Shown: positions 46,494 to 55,861, counted from the first letter of the stretch. The stretch: DNA of 64,000 nt from Dyadobacter soli (GCF_900101885.1 NZ_FNAN01000016.1:1-64000); one strand, 5' to 3'. Notes: generated from the sequence alone by a model not told the origin. Made by a program: numbers and translations.

Positions 46494-47396
46494 CTATTTC
46501 AGCGAAGCTTTGAGCAGATCGAAGAATTGAGTCGCAGCGGCTTCGCTTTCCAGCCAGGGCAGGTGCCCGCAGTTTTCGATGAATAATATTTCCGTTTGCG
46601 GGATAATGCTTTTGGTCTCGTAAACAGTGGATTCGCCCACCGGGTCCTGACGTCCCTGAATGATGTACACCGGCCGGGTAAACTTCCGTAGGCTTGCAAC
46701 ACGCGTGCTTTCCGTCTTTTTGTAATCGCTCAGTGCCAGTGAGTTGACCTTTCCTGACTGGTAGTTGGCCAGGTTAGTATCTACCAGCATCTTGGTGGCC
46801 AGCGCTTTATCGCGGTTGTAGAAATAACCCGGCCAGATGGCTTTCAGGCTGAGCGCGAAGTTATTGGCAGCTTTCGATTCGGCCACGTCTTCCTCGCGCA
46901 GGCGCATCCGGATATTGCTTTTGAAATACTTGAAAAAATTTTGCGTAATGCCGCCCGGCCCCAACAGCACAAGCCTGTCGACGTTGCGCGGATACCTGGC
47001 CGCGTAAGCCAGCGCGAGCATGCCGCCCCAGGAGTGCCCGGCAAGCATGAGCTTGTCGATATGCAATTGTTTTCGCATCAATTCGAGGTCTTCCACATAC
47101 TGGTTTACATTGATCACGCTCGAATCTAATCTGTCCACGACGGACGAACCCGTTCCCCGCTGGTCGGGGACGACGAACCGGTACTGCGGCAGAGCTTTCC
47201 AGATGGGTTCAAGGTAAGCGGCATTAAACCCCGGCCCACCGGCCAGCAGTACCACGGGTTTGCCCTGACCGTATTCGCGAACATGCAGCGGGATGCCGTC
47301 TGCCGATTGGATTACATGCGCCTTCTGCGCATAGAGTTGTGAGAACAGAAAGGGCAAAACCCAGATAATCTTCAAGCTTTTTCGGATGTACTTCAT
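46494..47396 (-). CDS. Exported alpha/beta hydrolase, proline-iminopeptidase-like
   Basis: 300 aa. The leader ends LYAQ. An oxyanion-hole motif AGGPGFNAAYLEP (52-64) replaces the HGGPG of peptidase family S33 (His to Ala). VPDQRGTGSS follows, with the nucleophile elbow GHSWGG (Ser122), late Asp in IIQGRQDPVGES and His in ENCGHLPWLES, so the triad is complete. Probably periplasmic; it could cleave N-terminal residues from peptides or hydrolyse esters. The ATG at 47396 opens the leader; an in-frame start lies upstream at 47450. Divergent from the YcaC-like gene, with about 210 bp between them. Confidence 0.85.
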   Translation of the reverse strand: MKYIRKSLKIIWVLPFLFSQLYAQKAHVIQSADGIPLHVREYGQGKPVVLLAGGPGFNAAYLEPIWKALPQYRFVVPDQRGTGSSVVDRLDSSVINVNQYVEDLELMRKQLHIDKLMLAGHSWGGMLALAYAARYPRNVDRLVLLGPGGITQNFFKYFKSNIRMRLREEDVAESKAANNFALSLKAIWPGYFYNRDKALATKMLVDTNLANYQSGKVNSLALSDYKKTESTRVASLRKFTRPVYIIQGRQDPVGESTVYETKSIIPQTEILFIENCGHLPWLESEAAATQFFDLLKASLK

Positions 47397-47607
47397 AACG
47401 GACTCAATCATTTTTTGCGCGAAGATCGGGGCCGCGGTTTTGGCAAGCATTCACATATGGTAATTTCTGCGGGACCTCTCAAAATGCATTGGAACCCGCC
47501 ATCCTGTACAACGTATACATCACCTTCCGGGATTGGGACATTGAAAATGGCGGCCGGTAGCGGGATTTTTGTCCGAGGTAATTTTTCAAACACTTATTAT
47601 CGAAACA

Positions 47608-48303
47608 ATGAAAAAACGAATCGCTTTTCTATTCGCATTCACCGCGGGTATCTGCTTCAACACGTTTGCACAAAAGCCTGCGGCGTCTCTGCTAACCCCG
47701 GATGACCATGCACTGGTACTGGTAGATCACGAAAGTCAAATGGCCTTTCCCGTCAAAAACATTACCATCGAACAGCTTAGGACCAATGTAGCGCTCATTG
47801 CAGGCGGTTCTAAAATTTTTAAGGTACCTACTGTGATCACCACCGTTGCCGAGAAAAGTTTTAGCGGTCCCGTTTTTCCCGAGCTGCTGGCGGCTTACCC
47901 TCAGGCATCATCCGGCTACCTCGACCGTACTACCATGAATCCGTGGGAAGATGGCCCTACCTACAAGGCCATTGTGGCGAAGGGTAAAAAGAAAATCGTT
48001 TTTGCCGGGCTCTGGACGAGTGTTTGTATCGTCGGACCGGTGCTGTCGGCTATCCAGGACGGTTACCAGGTGTATGTGATCACCGATGCCTGTGGTGACG
48101 CGAGCGACGAAGCACACCAGATGGCCGTTCACCGCATGATCAAAGCTGGCGCCACGACCATGACCTCCATGCAATACGTACTCGAACTGCAACGCGACTG
48201 GGGCCGCAGCGCCACCTACAATGCGGTGACCGACCTGTTCCGTGATTACGGCGGTGCTTACGGTATCGGAATCCAGTATTCGAGGGAAATGATCAAGCAT
48301 TGA
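47608..48303 (+). CDS. Exported isochorismatase-superfamily hydrolase, YcaC-like
   Basis: 231 aa. A signal peptide (1-21, ending TFAQ) precedes a cysteine hydrolase domain of the YcaC subgroup: Asp40 in LVLVDHESQMAF, the subgroup signature DRTTMNPWED (104-115; Arg107 lies near the usual catalytic Lys position), and Cys140 in FAGLWTSVCI. The C-terminus has ELQRDWGRSATYNAV and GGAYGIGI. YcaC-type enzymes are usually cytoplasmic and of unknown substrate, so export is unusual. The ATG at 47608 opens the signal peptide. The amidohydrolase gene begins 5 nt downstream, forming an operon with it and the porin. Confidence 0.87.
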   Translation: MKKRIAFLFAFTAGICFNTFAQKPAASLLTPDDHALVLVDHESQMAFPVKNITIEQLRTNVALIAGGSKIFKVPTVITTVAEKSFSGPVFPELLAAYPQASSGYLDRTTMNPWEDGPTYKAIVAKGKKKIVFAGLWTSVCIVGPVLSAIQDGYQVYVITDACGDASDEAHQMAVHRMIKAGATTMTSMQYVLELQRDWGRSATYNAVTDLFRDYGGAYGIGIQYSREMIKH

Positions 48304-48308
48304 TCGGG

Positions 48309-50084
48309 ATGTGGTCTTTCAGAATCATCGCGATTTATCTTCTTGGAAGCATTACGTGCAGCTTCGGGCAAAGCCGGGCAGACCTGATCGTCGTCAATGC
48401 AAAGGTGTACACGATGGGGGCCGACGGGCAAACGGCCCAATCGGTGGCCATTGCTTCCGGCAAAATACTCGCCATCGGGACCCATGCACAGGTGCTTAAA
48501 ACGAAAGCAAAAAATACTCAAATCATAGATGCCGGTGGCCGGGCGATCATTCCGGGGTTGTTCGACAGCCACTTGCACGTCATCCGGGGCGGGCGGTTTT
48601 ACAATGCGGAATTGCGATGGGACGGCGTGAAAACGTTGAAAAGGGCGCTCGAAATCCTCCGCGAGCAGGCGCAGCGCACACCACCGGGCCAATGGGTACG
48701 GGTGGTGGGCGGCTGGAACGAATACCAGTTTGCGGAAAAGCGGCTGCCGACCCTGGCCGAAATAAACGAAGCCACCGGTAATGTACCGACCTTCATTTTG
48801 TACCTCTACGGAAAGGCCTGGCTCAACAAAGCCGCATTGACAGCCCTGAACATCGGCGCGGAGACGCCCAATCCGCAGGCCGGCCTGATTGAAAAGGACG
48901 AAAACGGTAACCCGACGGGCCTACTCGTGGCCGAACCGAATGCATTCATCCTGTATTCGACTTTGGCCAAACTCCCCGAGCTCACCGCCGAAGAAAAGAT
49001 CAATTCCACCATTCAGTTCATGTCGGAACTCAACCGGCTGGGCGTTACGGCGGTGATGGATGCCGGCGGCGGGTTTCAGAATTTCCCGGACGATTATGCG
49101 ATCACCGATTCTTTGCACCGGCAAGGGCTGCTCACCGTGCGGCTTCCGCATTACCTTTTTGCACAAAAGAAGGGCACGGAGCTGGCCGACTACACGCGGT
49201 GGATCGGTATGGCCGACGCAGGTCACGGGCATTCGGCCCATGCAAGCGGAACAGGCTATGGCGTTGCGGGCGGGGGCGAAAACCTGGTGGCGGAAGCGGC
49301 GGATTTCGAGAATTTCCTTTTTCCCCGTCCGGACCTGCCGCCTACCATGCCGGGGCAGCTCGCCCCGGTGATTGAGCTGCTGCTGAAAAACAAATGGCCC
49401 TTCCGGCTCCATGCAACCTACGACGAAAGCATTTCAAAAGACCTGGATGTGATTGAACAGGTAAGCAAGCAGGTGCCCATCGAGGGGATTCCGTGGTTCT
49501 TCGATCACGCCGAGACAATCAGCGAAGCGAATATGCGTCGCATCAAGGCATTGGGAGGCGGTATCGCGATCCAGCACCGTATGGCGTACCAGGGAGAGCT
49601 GTTTGTAAGACGCTACGGCAAGAAAGCCGCGTCGGCAGCACCACCGGTAAAGAAAATGCTGGAACTAGGCCTGCCCGTTGGCCTGGGTACCGACGGAACC
49701 CGGGTCGCGTCGTACAATCCCTGGGTTGCATTGCAATGGCTGGTCACCGGTAAAACCGTCGGCGGCATTCAGGTGACTGATCAGGACAATGTCATCGATC
49801 GCTTTACGGCATTACGTTTATTGACCTCCGGTGGTTATAAACTTCTGAAAGAGGACGCAAAAGGCATAATCCGGCCCGGAGCCGAGGCGGACCTTGTGCT
49901 GCTTAGCCGGGATTACTTTTCAATACCCGAGGATCAGATCGATTCCATTACTTCGCATCTGACGATCCTGGACGGTAAAATCGTTTGGGCGGACGAACCA
50001 TTTGCTTCCTTCGGGCCGCAAAAGCTGCCCGTTATTCCTGAATGGAGCCCGGTTAAGCATTATGGCGGCTATCAGACTGAATAA
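48309..50084 (+). CDS. Exported amidohydrolase, YtcJ/Amidohydro_3 type
   Basis: 591 aa. The leader (1-20, ending SFGQ) is followed by the small beta domain with VVNAKVYTM and the metal-dependent barrel. Visible ligands are H88 and H90 in DSHLH, later His residues in FRLHATYDES and FFDHAETIS, and the Asp of GLGTDGTRV. The C-terminal ADLVLLSRDYFSIPEDQI closes the fold. It should hydrolyse an amide or related C-N bond outside the cytoplasm. The ATG at 48309 is preferred to the TTG at 48300. Its 3' end overlaps the porin gene by 23 nt, so hydrolysis and outer-membrane passage look coupled. Confidence 0.87.
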   Translation: MWSFRIIAIYLLGSITCSFGQSRADLIVVNAKVYTMGADGQTAQSVAIASGKILAIGTHAQVLKTKAKNTQIIDAGGRAIIPGLFDSHLHVIRGGRFYNAELRWDGVKTLKRALEILREQAQRTPPGQWVRVVGGWNEYQFAEKRLPTLAEINEATGNVPTFILYLYGKAWLNKAALTALNIGAETPNPQAGLIEKDENGNPTGLLVAEPNAFILYSTLAKLPELTAEEKINSTIQFMSELNRLGVTAVMDAGGGFQNFPDDYAITDSLHRQGLLTVRLPHYLFAQKKGTELADYTRWIGMADAGHGHSAHASGTGYGVAGGGENLVAEAADFENFLFPRPDLPPTMPGQLAPVIELLLKNKWPFRLHATYDESISKDLDVIEQVSKQVPIEGIPWFFDHAETISEANMRRIKALGGGIAIQHRMAYQGELFVRRYGKKAASAAPPVKKMLELGLPVGLGTDGTRVASYNPWVALQWLVTGKTVGGIQVTDQDNVIDRFTALRLLTSGGYKLLKEDAKGIIRPGAEADLVLLSRDYFSIPEDQIDSITSHLTILDGKIVWADEPFASFGPQKLPVIPEWSPVKHYGGYQTE

Positions 50085-51462
50085 ATGGCCTCGCAAAGCC
50101 TGGCTCCTGGTGACGGTCCTCATCCTGGGGCCGGGGTTTTGTTCCGGGCAGGAAACCGGGTTCAAAACGCTGCGGTATGAAGAGGATTACAGCAGCCCCG
50201 GAGCCGACTCTGCCGTGGGTTTGTACCACAGGATCAAGCATTGGCCATTGGGGCGCACGCGCTCGTACCTGTCCGTGGGCGGCGAGGTGCGCTACCAGTA
50301 TTTTTGGTACAAAAATCCGGGTTGGGGCGCCGAGCCGAACGACCCGGACGGATTTGTGCTGAGCCGGTTCCTTACCCACGCCGACCTCCACGTGGGCGGG
50401 CGCGTGAGGCTTTTTATGCAGTTGCAAAGCAGTATGGCAGCCGGAATGAGCGGGGCCGCCAGCCCGGTGGACGAAAACCCGCTGGATATCCACCAACTGA
50501 TGACGGACATTGATTTGTCTGCCAAAAAGGACAAAAAGTTGCTTTTACGGATCGGAAGACAGGAGCTTAGCTACGGTTCGCAGCGCCTGATTTCCGTGCG
50601 TGAGGGCCCAAACAGTCGCCAGGCGTTCGACGCGGCCAGGCTCGTATTCACGCGGGAGTATATCCGGGCCGATGCATTTTATTCCACTTATGTAAATGCG
50701 CGGAAGCATATTTTCGACGAGCGCTTCTGGGATGGTTCGAGCCGGCTTTGGGGCAGCTACATGGTAATTCCACCTATCAGCAAGTTTCCGGGGTTGGACC
50801 TTTACTACCTCGGCGTGCGCAAACATGGTACTTTTACCGACGTCTCAGGCCGCGAACAAAGGCATTCCGTGGGAACCCGGATCTGGAAAAACAAAAACCG
50901 CGTCTCGGCCGACCTCGAAGCCGTGTACCAGTTCGGGCGGATAGCAGAGACGCATATCCGTGCCTGGACCGTTTCGATGAATGCATCTTACCGGTTAAAT
51001 ACCAATCGGTTAACACCTGTTTTGGGGATAAAATCGGAGCTCGTCAGCGGCGACAGGCAGTACGGCGACGGCACGCTCAATACGTTTAATCCCTTATATC
51101 CGAGAGGGGCATACTTTGGCCTGGCGTCGCTCATCGGCCCTTATAACCTGGCGGATTTTCATCCCTATTTTCAGCTCGGGCTGGCGCGGCGCATTACCTG
51201 GTCGGTCGATTACGACGTATTCTGGCGGATGAGCCGGAACGATGGGTTGTATGCAGTCAACGGCGCATTGATTCACAACGGACTGGGCATTAATTCCAAA
51301 TCCATTGGCAGGCAGCTTGGTACCGATATAGGCATCGGGCCGAACCGCTTCCTGGATCTGAAACTGGAATTCACCTGGTTTGATACCGGGAGCTTCCTGC
51401 AACAGGCGGGCCTCGGCAAGCCGATCTACATGGCGGGTTTCACTGCTGCCATTAAATATTGA
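50062..51462 (+). CDS. AlgE-like outer-membrane porin (alginate export family)
   Basis: 466 aa with a signal peptide (ending GFCSGQ) and a beta-barrel sequence typical of the alginate-export family: YLSVGGEVRYQYFWY, VLSRFLTHADLHVGGRVRLFMQLQSS, LLLRIGRQELSYGSQRLIS, EGPNSRQAFDAARL and LDLKLEFTWFDTG..., ending FTAAIKY. The family is used for diffusion of many anionic small molecules, so alginate itself is not implied. The ATG at 50062 lies inside the amidohydrolase gene, indicating translational coupling; the frame is open back to 50002. It is the last gene of the YcaC-amidohydrolase-porin operon. Confidence 0.87.
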   Translation: MAAIRLNKWPRKAWLLVTVLILGPGFCSGQETGFKTLRYEEDYSSPGADSAVGLYHRIKHWPLGRTRSYLSVGGEVRYQYFWYKNPGWGAEPNDPDGFVLSRFLTHADLHVGGRVRLFMQLQSSMAAGMSGAASPVDENPLDIHQLMTDIDLSAKKDKKLLLRIGRQELSYGSQRLISVREGPNSRQAFDAARLVFTREYIRADAFYSTYVNARKHIFDERFWDGSSRLWGSYMVIPPISKFPGLDLYYLGVRKHGTFTDVSGREQRHSVGTRIWKNKNRVSADLEAVYQFGRIAETHIRAWTVSMNASYRLNTNRLTPVLGIKSELVSGDRQYGDGTLNTFNPLYPRGAYFGLASLIGPYNLADFHPYFQLGLARRITWSVDYDVFWRMSRNDGLYAVNGALIHNGLGINSKSIGRQLGTDIGIGPNRFLDLKLEFTWFDTGSFLQQAGLGKPIYMAGFTAAIKY

Positions 51463-51501
51463 TTACCTGCGATAGGTACAGCAAGGCCGGTATTGCGCAC
51501 A

Positions 51502-51532
51502 TTGGCTATACTTTGAAGGCTGCCTAATTTTG
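51502..51532 (+). promoter_or_regulatory. Promoter of the alpha/beta hydrolase gene
   Basis: TTG (51502-51504), 20 bp, then TAATTTTG (51525-51532) is a full match to the Bacteroidota arrangement TTG-N19/21-TAnnTTTG. The transcript would begin near 51539, about 58 nt before the first possible ATG (51597) and 200 nt before the ATG that fits the protein family. Confidence 0.65.
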
Positions 51533-51740
51533 TCCATCAAACTTCCCGCCTGTCATTTTACCCTTCATTTTACAAACCTTCTTACCATTTAAAATTATGA
51601 ACCCGATCGACCAGTTCAGCGACGCGCAGTTCGCCAGCGACGAGTGTGGCGACACATTGTGGAACGAGGAAAACCTGAATCCACCCGGCGCGCAGGCTTC
51701 CACAGCTTACTCTTACCTCACCAATAATCAATCAATCACA

Positions 51741-52604
51741 ATGAAGACCAAACACCAGTTTATCAAGATCAATGGCGTGAATATCTTTTACCGTGAGGCT
51801 GGCCCGCAGGATGCGCCGGTCCTGGTGCTGCTGCACGGCTACCCGTCGTCGTCGCATATGTTCCGGAACCTGATCACCAATCTGTCCGACCGGTTCCGCC
51901 TGATCGCCCCCGACTACCCGGGCTATGGAAGGAGTGAGCAGCCGCCGATCGCCGAATTTTCCTACACATTCGAAAACTATTCGAAGATCGTGCAGGCATT
52001 GCTCGACGAGCTGGGTATCAGCAAATTCAGCCTTTACCTGATGGATTACGGCGCACCGGTAGGTTGGAGGATCGCCTCGGGCAATCCGGATCGCATTCAG
52101 ACGCTCATCGTCCAGAACGGTTGCGCTTATGAAGAAGGGCTGGAAACTTTCTGGGACCCCATTAAAGCCTACTGGATCGACCGGAACGACAAGGTTTCCG
52201 AAGATAAACTGAGGGGATTTCACTCGCCCGATGGTTTGAAATGGCAATACACGCACGGGGTACCCGATCCGGTCGTGGTAAGCCCCGACAACTGGGAAGT
52301 GGATTTACGGCACTTGGAACGCGAGGAAAACGGCCAGATCCAGCTGGATATGTTTTATGATTACCAAACCAACGTGGTCCTGTACCCGAAATGGCAGCAA
52401 TACCTGCGTGAAAGCAACCCGCCCATGCTGATTGTTTATGGCAAAAATGATTACATCTTCCCCGTAGGCGGCGCGGAAGCTTACAAGCGGGATGTCAAAG
52501 ACCTGGAATATCATTTGTTCGATGCGGGCCATTTTGCGCTCGAAAGCGTTGGAGAGGAGATTGCGGACAAGATCAGGGATTTCCTGGGAAGGAAAGTGCA
52601 ATAA
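51741..52604 (+). CDS. Alpha/beta hydrolase, epoxide hydrolase/haloalkane dehalogenase-like
   Basis: 287 aa. HGYPSSSHMFRNL (oxyanion region, 32-45) is followed by PDYPGYGRSEQP. The nucleophile elbow LMDYGAP has Asp102 rather than Ser, which marks the epoxide hydrolase/dehalogenase branch. Late Asp (YGKNDYIFP) and His (DAGHFAL) complete the triad. Cytoplasmic: no leader. It is a paralogue of the gene at 59329-60195, sharing YEEGL, KWQYT, YDYQTN and WQQYLR blocks. The frame stays open to an ATG at 51597, adding 48 residues with no match in the paralogue. I chose 51741 because the two proteins align from there, but the promoter position leaves the longer form possible. Confidence 0.82.
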   Translation: MKTKHQFIKINGVNIFYREAGPQDAPVLVLLHGYPSSSHMFRNLITNLSDRFRLIAPDYPGYGRSEQPPIAEFSYTFENYSKIVQALLDELGISKFSLYLMDYGAPVGWRIASGNPDRIQTLIVQNGCAYEEGLETFWDPIKAYWIDRNDKVSEDKLRGFHSPDGLKWQYTHGVPDPVVVSPDNWEVDLRHLEREENGQIQLDMFYDYQTNVVLYPKWQQYLRESNPPMLIVYGKNDYIFPVGGAEAYKRDVKDLEYHLFDAGHFALESVGEEIADKIRDFLGRKVQ

Positions 52605-52654
52605 CATTGCCGACAGGTGCTCCGGCATGACGGCTCCGGTGGAAATACCCGGTT

Positions 52655-52681
52655 ACAGCGGCGATTTATCGCCGCTGTTTT
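52655..52681 (+). terminator. Intrinsic terminator after the alpha/beta hydrolase
   Basis: A perfect 10-bp GC-rich stem (ACAGCGGCGA with TCGCCGCTGT), loop TTTA, then TTT. It begins 50 nt after the stop codon. Confidence 0.85.
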
Positions 52682-52787
52682 GCGTTTTCAGACAGTTCGT
52701 TAGCTCATGCGGGTCGTTGGGGCATTTTGAAAAAATGCATTTTGCCCTTTTATTTGGAACTACATCTCAATTTAATGCAGGCGTCGT

Positions 52788-54758
52788 ATGCGGTATAAAA
52801 TGCTCATTGTGGAGGACGAATTCATTGTGGCCAATGATTTAAGGATCATTTTAACGCAGGCCGGCTATGAGGTGTGCGGCGTGGCGGCGTCGGCCGAGGA
52901 AGCCGATGCGCTTTTGCTGACCGTCCGGCCAAATCTCGTCCTGCTGGATATCAGGCTCGACGGGAAAAGGTCGGGGATCGACCTTGCCAGAAAGCTGCGT
53001 GCGGAAAGTCTGGCGTTTGTGTACATATCCGCCAACTCCGACCAGGAAACATTGGAAGAAGCCAAACGCACCGACCCCTACGGATTTATCGTGAAGCCAT
53101 TCAGGAAGCGGGACTTGCTGGTTGCGATCGACATTGCGTTGTACCGGCACAAGCACGTGGTCGAGTCGAGGTTGAAGCAGGAAGGGTTACTGGAAAGTCA
53201 GTTGAAGGAACTGCACGGTAACGCCACTGACCCCGCACAAAAACTCCTGAAAATGGCAAGGCTTTTACAGCCGCATATCCCGTTCGATCTGATCGCTTGC
53301 GCGAGCTGGCCCGGTAATGCCGCGCATTCCGCACATTTGGCTTATCTGCGGGTCGGGTTTGATGAATATCAGGTGATAGGCAAACAGCAACTGACTACCG
53401 TTTCGGGCTTGAAAGAAGCGGTCGTTACCGCGGCGATGGATAGCAGCGCGCCTTTCGCAAATCCTGCGATCCACAACAGCGGCCCGCCGGTGCCTGATAA
53501 CAATGCCGAAGCTTTGCCCAAATTATACCTGGACTCTTTCAAACTGCATTCCTACCTGGCTTTCCCGGTTGCCGCCGGAAGGGATTCGCAGGCGAATTAC
53601 TACTTTTTGAGTCGCCGGGAAGGCGCATACCACCGGCAGCACATTGCATTGCTGGAACGGGTTGGAACGTACATGGCCGGCGGTCCGGCGGCCGTCGCTC
53701 CGGTGGCCGGCAGTCCGGGGGCTGCGCCAAAAGCCGGCATTGAGACTTCTGCTTCCCCGGCAAATGAAGTTTTTGCGCCCGGATTCAAAGGCATTGTCGG
53801 CAGGCACCCGCTTTTGCTGACCGCCCTGGACCAGACCATGCAGGTTGCGCCGTACAACACTTCGGTTCTGATACTGGGTGAAAGTGGTACGGGCAAGGAG
53901 AATATCGCGTTATCTATTCACGCGCTTTCGCCGAGAAAAGATAAGCCGTTTGTGAAAGTGAATTGCGCTGCCATACCGGCACAACTGATTGAATCGGAGC
54001 TGTTTGGTCATGAGAAAGGCGCATTTACCGGCGCCAGCGAAAAAAGAAAGGGGAAGTTCGAGCAGGCGGATGGCGGGACTATTTTCCTGGACGAGATCGG
54101 CGAACTGCCGTTAGAAATGCAGGTAAAATTGCTGCGCATTTTGCAGGAAAAAGAATTTGAATATGTGGGCAGCAGCAGCACCAGAAAAGTGAACGTACGG
54201 ATCGTCGCAGCTACCAACCGTAACCTGGAAAAGGAGGTAGCCAACGGCACCTTCCGGCTGGACCTCTACTATCGCCTCAATGCTTTCCCCATTTCCCTGC
54301 CCGCATTACGCGAGCGGAAAAGCGATATCGAAGCATTGGCTTCCTATTTTGCCGACAAGTTTTGCAAGGAGTTCGGAAAGGCATTTCATGGAATCGAAGA
54401 GGCTATGCTGGAAGAAATGACGGGCTACGACTGGCCGGGCAATATCCGCGAATTGGTGAATGTGATCGAACAGGCCGTGATCCTTGGCAAAGGGAATTCC
54501 AGGCTCGAACTCAAACGCGCATTGCCGGGCGGATCGCCAGCATCAACCGGGAAACCGACCATTAAAACGCTTAGCGATGTAAAGCATATCCAGAACGAAA
54601 CCGAGCGGGATTACATCACCTCCATTCTCATTAAGGCCAACGGAATCATCCGGGGCGCGCAAGGAGCCGCCGAAATGCTGAATATCAAACCCACCACGCT
54701 CGAAGCAAGAATGGCTAAGCTGGGCATCAAAAGGGAGGATTTTACTAAAAAAATATAA
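52788..54758 (+). CDS. Sigma-54-dependent response regulator (REC - GAF-like - AAA+ - Fis HTH)
   Basis: 656 aa. The receiver domain (1-120) has IVEDE, the phosphoacceptor Asp in LLDIRLDGKRSG (near 53) and VKPF. A middle segment (about 140-310) looks like a divergent GAF sensor. The AAA+ domain (about 335-570) has Walker A GESGTGKE, the sigma-54 contact loop GAFTGA, Walker B GTIFLDEIGELP and the arginine-finger region. The C-terminal Fis-type HTH (about 610-650) has GAAEMLNIKPTTLEARMAKLGIK. It activates sigma-54 promoters when phosphorylated. No kinase is adjacent; the two HisKA_2 kinases 6-11 kb away are the nearest candidates. Its own upstream region holds no clear -24/-12 site. Confidence 0.92.
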   Translation: MRYKMLIVEDEFIVANDLRIILTQAGYEVCGVAASAEEADALLLTVRPNLVLLDIRLDGKRSGIDLARKLRAESLAFVYISANSDQETLEEAKRTDPYGFIVKPFRKRDLLVAIDIALYRHKHVVESRLKQEGLLESQLKELHGNATDPAQKLLKMARLLQPHIPFDLIACASWPGNAAHSAHLAYLRVGFDEYQVIGKQQLTTVSGLKEAVVTAAMDSSAPFANPAIHNSGPPVPDNNAEALPKLYLDSFKLHSYLAFPVAAGRDSQANYYFLSRREGAYHRQHIALLERVGTYMAGGPAAVAPVAGSPGAAPKAGIETSASPANEVFAPGFKGIVGRHPLLLTALDQTMQVAPYNTSVLILGESGTGKENIALSIHALSPRKDKPFVKVNCAAIPAQLIESELFGHEKGAFTGASEKRKGKFEQADGGTIFLDEIGELPLEMQVKLLRILQEKEFEYVGSSSTRKVNVRIVAATNRNLEKEVANGTFRLDLYYRLNAFPISLPALRERKSDIEALASYFADKFCKEFGKAFHGIEEAMLEEMTGYDWPGNIRELVNVIEQAVILGKGNSRLELKRALPGGSPASTGKPTIKTLSDVKHIQNETERDYITSILIKANGIIRGAQGAAEMLNIKPTTLEARMAKLGIKREDFTKKI

Positions 54759-54978
54759 ACCTGTCCCTCCATTTATTTTGGACGACGGAACCTGTACTCC
54801 AATTTTTTTGGAGTGTAAAGGGAAAAGTACTTTTAATTTATTTGCGACAAAATATTTTAATAGCTGACTTTCAATTAGTTATTTTTTAATTTTTACATTA
54901 ATCACAATCCCGCGTATGTAGGCATACGTTTGGTAACAAAGGCTGTAAAAGTAAGGCGTTATCAAACTCACTACCCTC

Positions 54979-55812
54979 ATGCAGTCAAAACCAACGACTT
55001 CGATTTTCAGGAATGAAAGCGGGCATAACATCTTTTACAGGAACTGGATCGTCGGCGGCAAACCGAAAGGGATCGTCATTATTGTTCACGGGTTAAATTC
55101 ACATAGCGGTTATTACCAGGGGTTTGCGGAAAAATTGCTTGAAGCCGGTTACGAATGCTATGGGCTGGATTTACAGGGCCGGGGCGAATCGGAAGGCGAA
55201 CGGTACTACATTTCTGCGTACGACGACGTGATCGCCGATATCGACAGGCTGGTCCAAGTTGCTAAATGCGAACACCCGGCCACGCCCGTATTCCTGCTCG
55301 GGCACAGCGCGGGAGGGGTGTTCTCCGCGGTGTATGCATTGCGTCACCAGGGCGAGCTGGACGGTCTGATTTCCGAAAGTTTCGCCTTTCAACTTCCGGT
55401 ACCAAAGCTGGCATTGGAGCTTATGAAGTGGCTTGGCAAGCTCATTCCACGGACCAGGCTCGTGAAATTGAACAACAGCGATTTCTCCCGCGATCAGCTG
55501 GTGGTAGACAAGATGAACGAAGACCCGCTGATCCGGAACGAGAAGCAACCAAACCGTACCATGCAACAGCTGCTGCTGGCGGGCGAGGATTTGCAAAAGG
55601 AAATGTCCGCCATCACCCTGCCGCTGCTGATCCTGCACGGCACGGCCGACAAGGCTACCAATCCGGCGGGAAGCAAATACTTCCACGATCACGCTTCCTC
55701 GACCGACAAACAGCTGGATTTGTACGAAGGCTACTACCACGATCTGCTCAACGACAAGTACAACAGCGTGATCGTCAAAGATATTCTGCGCTGGCTGAAC
55801 GAAAGAAGCTGA
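54979..55812 (+). CDS. Alpha/beta hydrolase, monoacylglycerol-lipase-like
   Basis: 277 aa. The serine aminopeptidase S33/MAGL pattern is clear: IIVHGLNSHSGYYQGFAEKL (35-54), YGLDLQGRGESEG, nucleophile elbow LLGHSAGG with Ser110, Asp in LHGTADKATNP and His in YYHDLLND. No leader, so cytoplasmic. Likely substrates are monoglycerides or lysophospholipids. The 220 bp upstream are AT-rich, with a weak promoter candidate (TTG at 54808, TACTTTTA at 54828) and a short ACTCCAA/TTGGAGT hairpin. The AraC gene follows after 49 nt in the same direction and may be co-transcribed. Confidence 0.88.
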   Translation: MQSKPTTSIFRNESGHNIFYRNWIVGGKPKGIVIIVHGLNSHSGYYQGFAEKLLEAGYECYGLDLQGRGESEGERYYISAYDDVIADIDRLVQVAKCEHPATPVFLLGHSAGGVFSAVYALRHQGELDGLISESFAFQLPVPKLALELMKWLGKLIPRTRLVKLNNSDFSRDQLVVDKMNEDPLIRNEKQPNRTMQQLLLAGEDLQKEMSAITLPLLILHGTADKATNPAGSKYFHDHASSTDKQLDLYEGYYHDLLNDKYNSVIVKDILRWLNERS

Positions 55813-55861
55813 GCCTGAAACGATCGATTATCCTGAATCCCAATCTCTAAACAACAAAGTT

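Noticed and set aside
47408..47593. Minus-strand frame of 61 codons just upstream of the exported hydrolase
   Set aside because: Starts with GTG, has no recognisable family and fills the promoter space between two divergent genes; composition alone is not enough.
54931..54950. Possible -24/-12 (sigma-54) promoter before the MAGL-like gene
   Set aside because: GG and GC elements are two bases too close together for the TGGCAC-N5-TTGC spacing.
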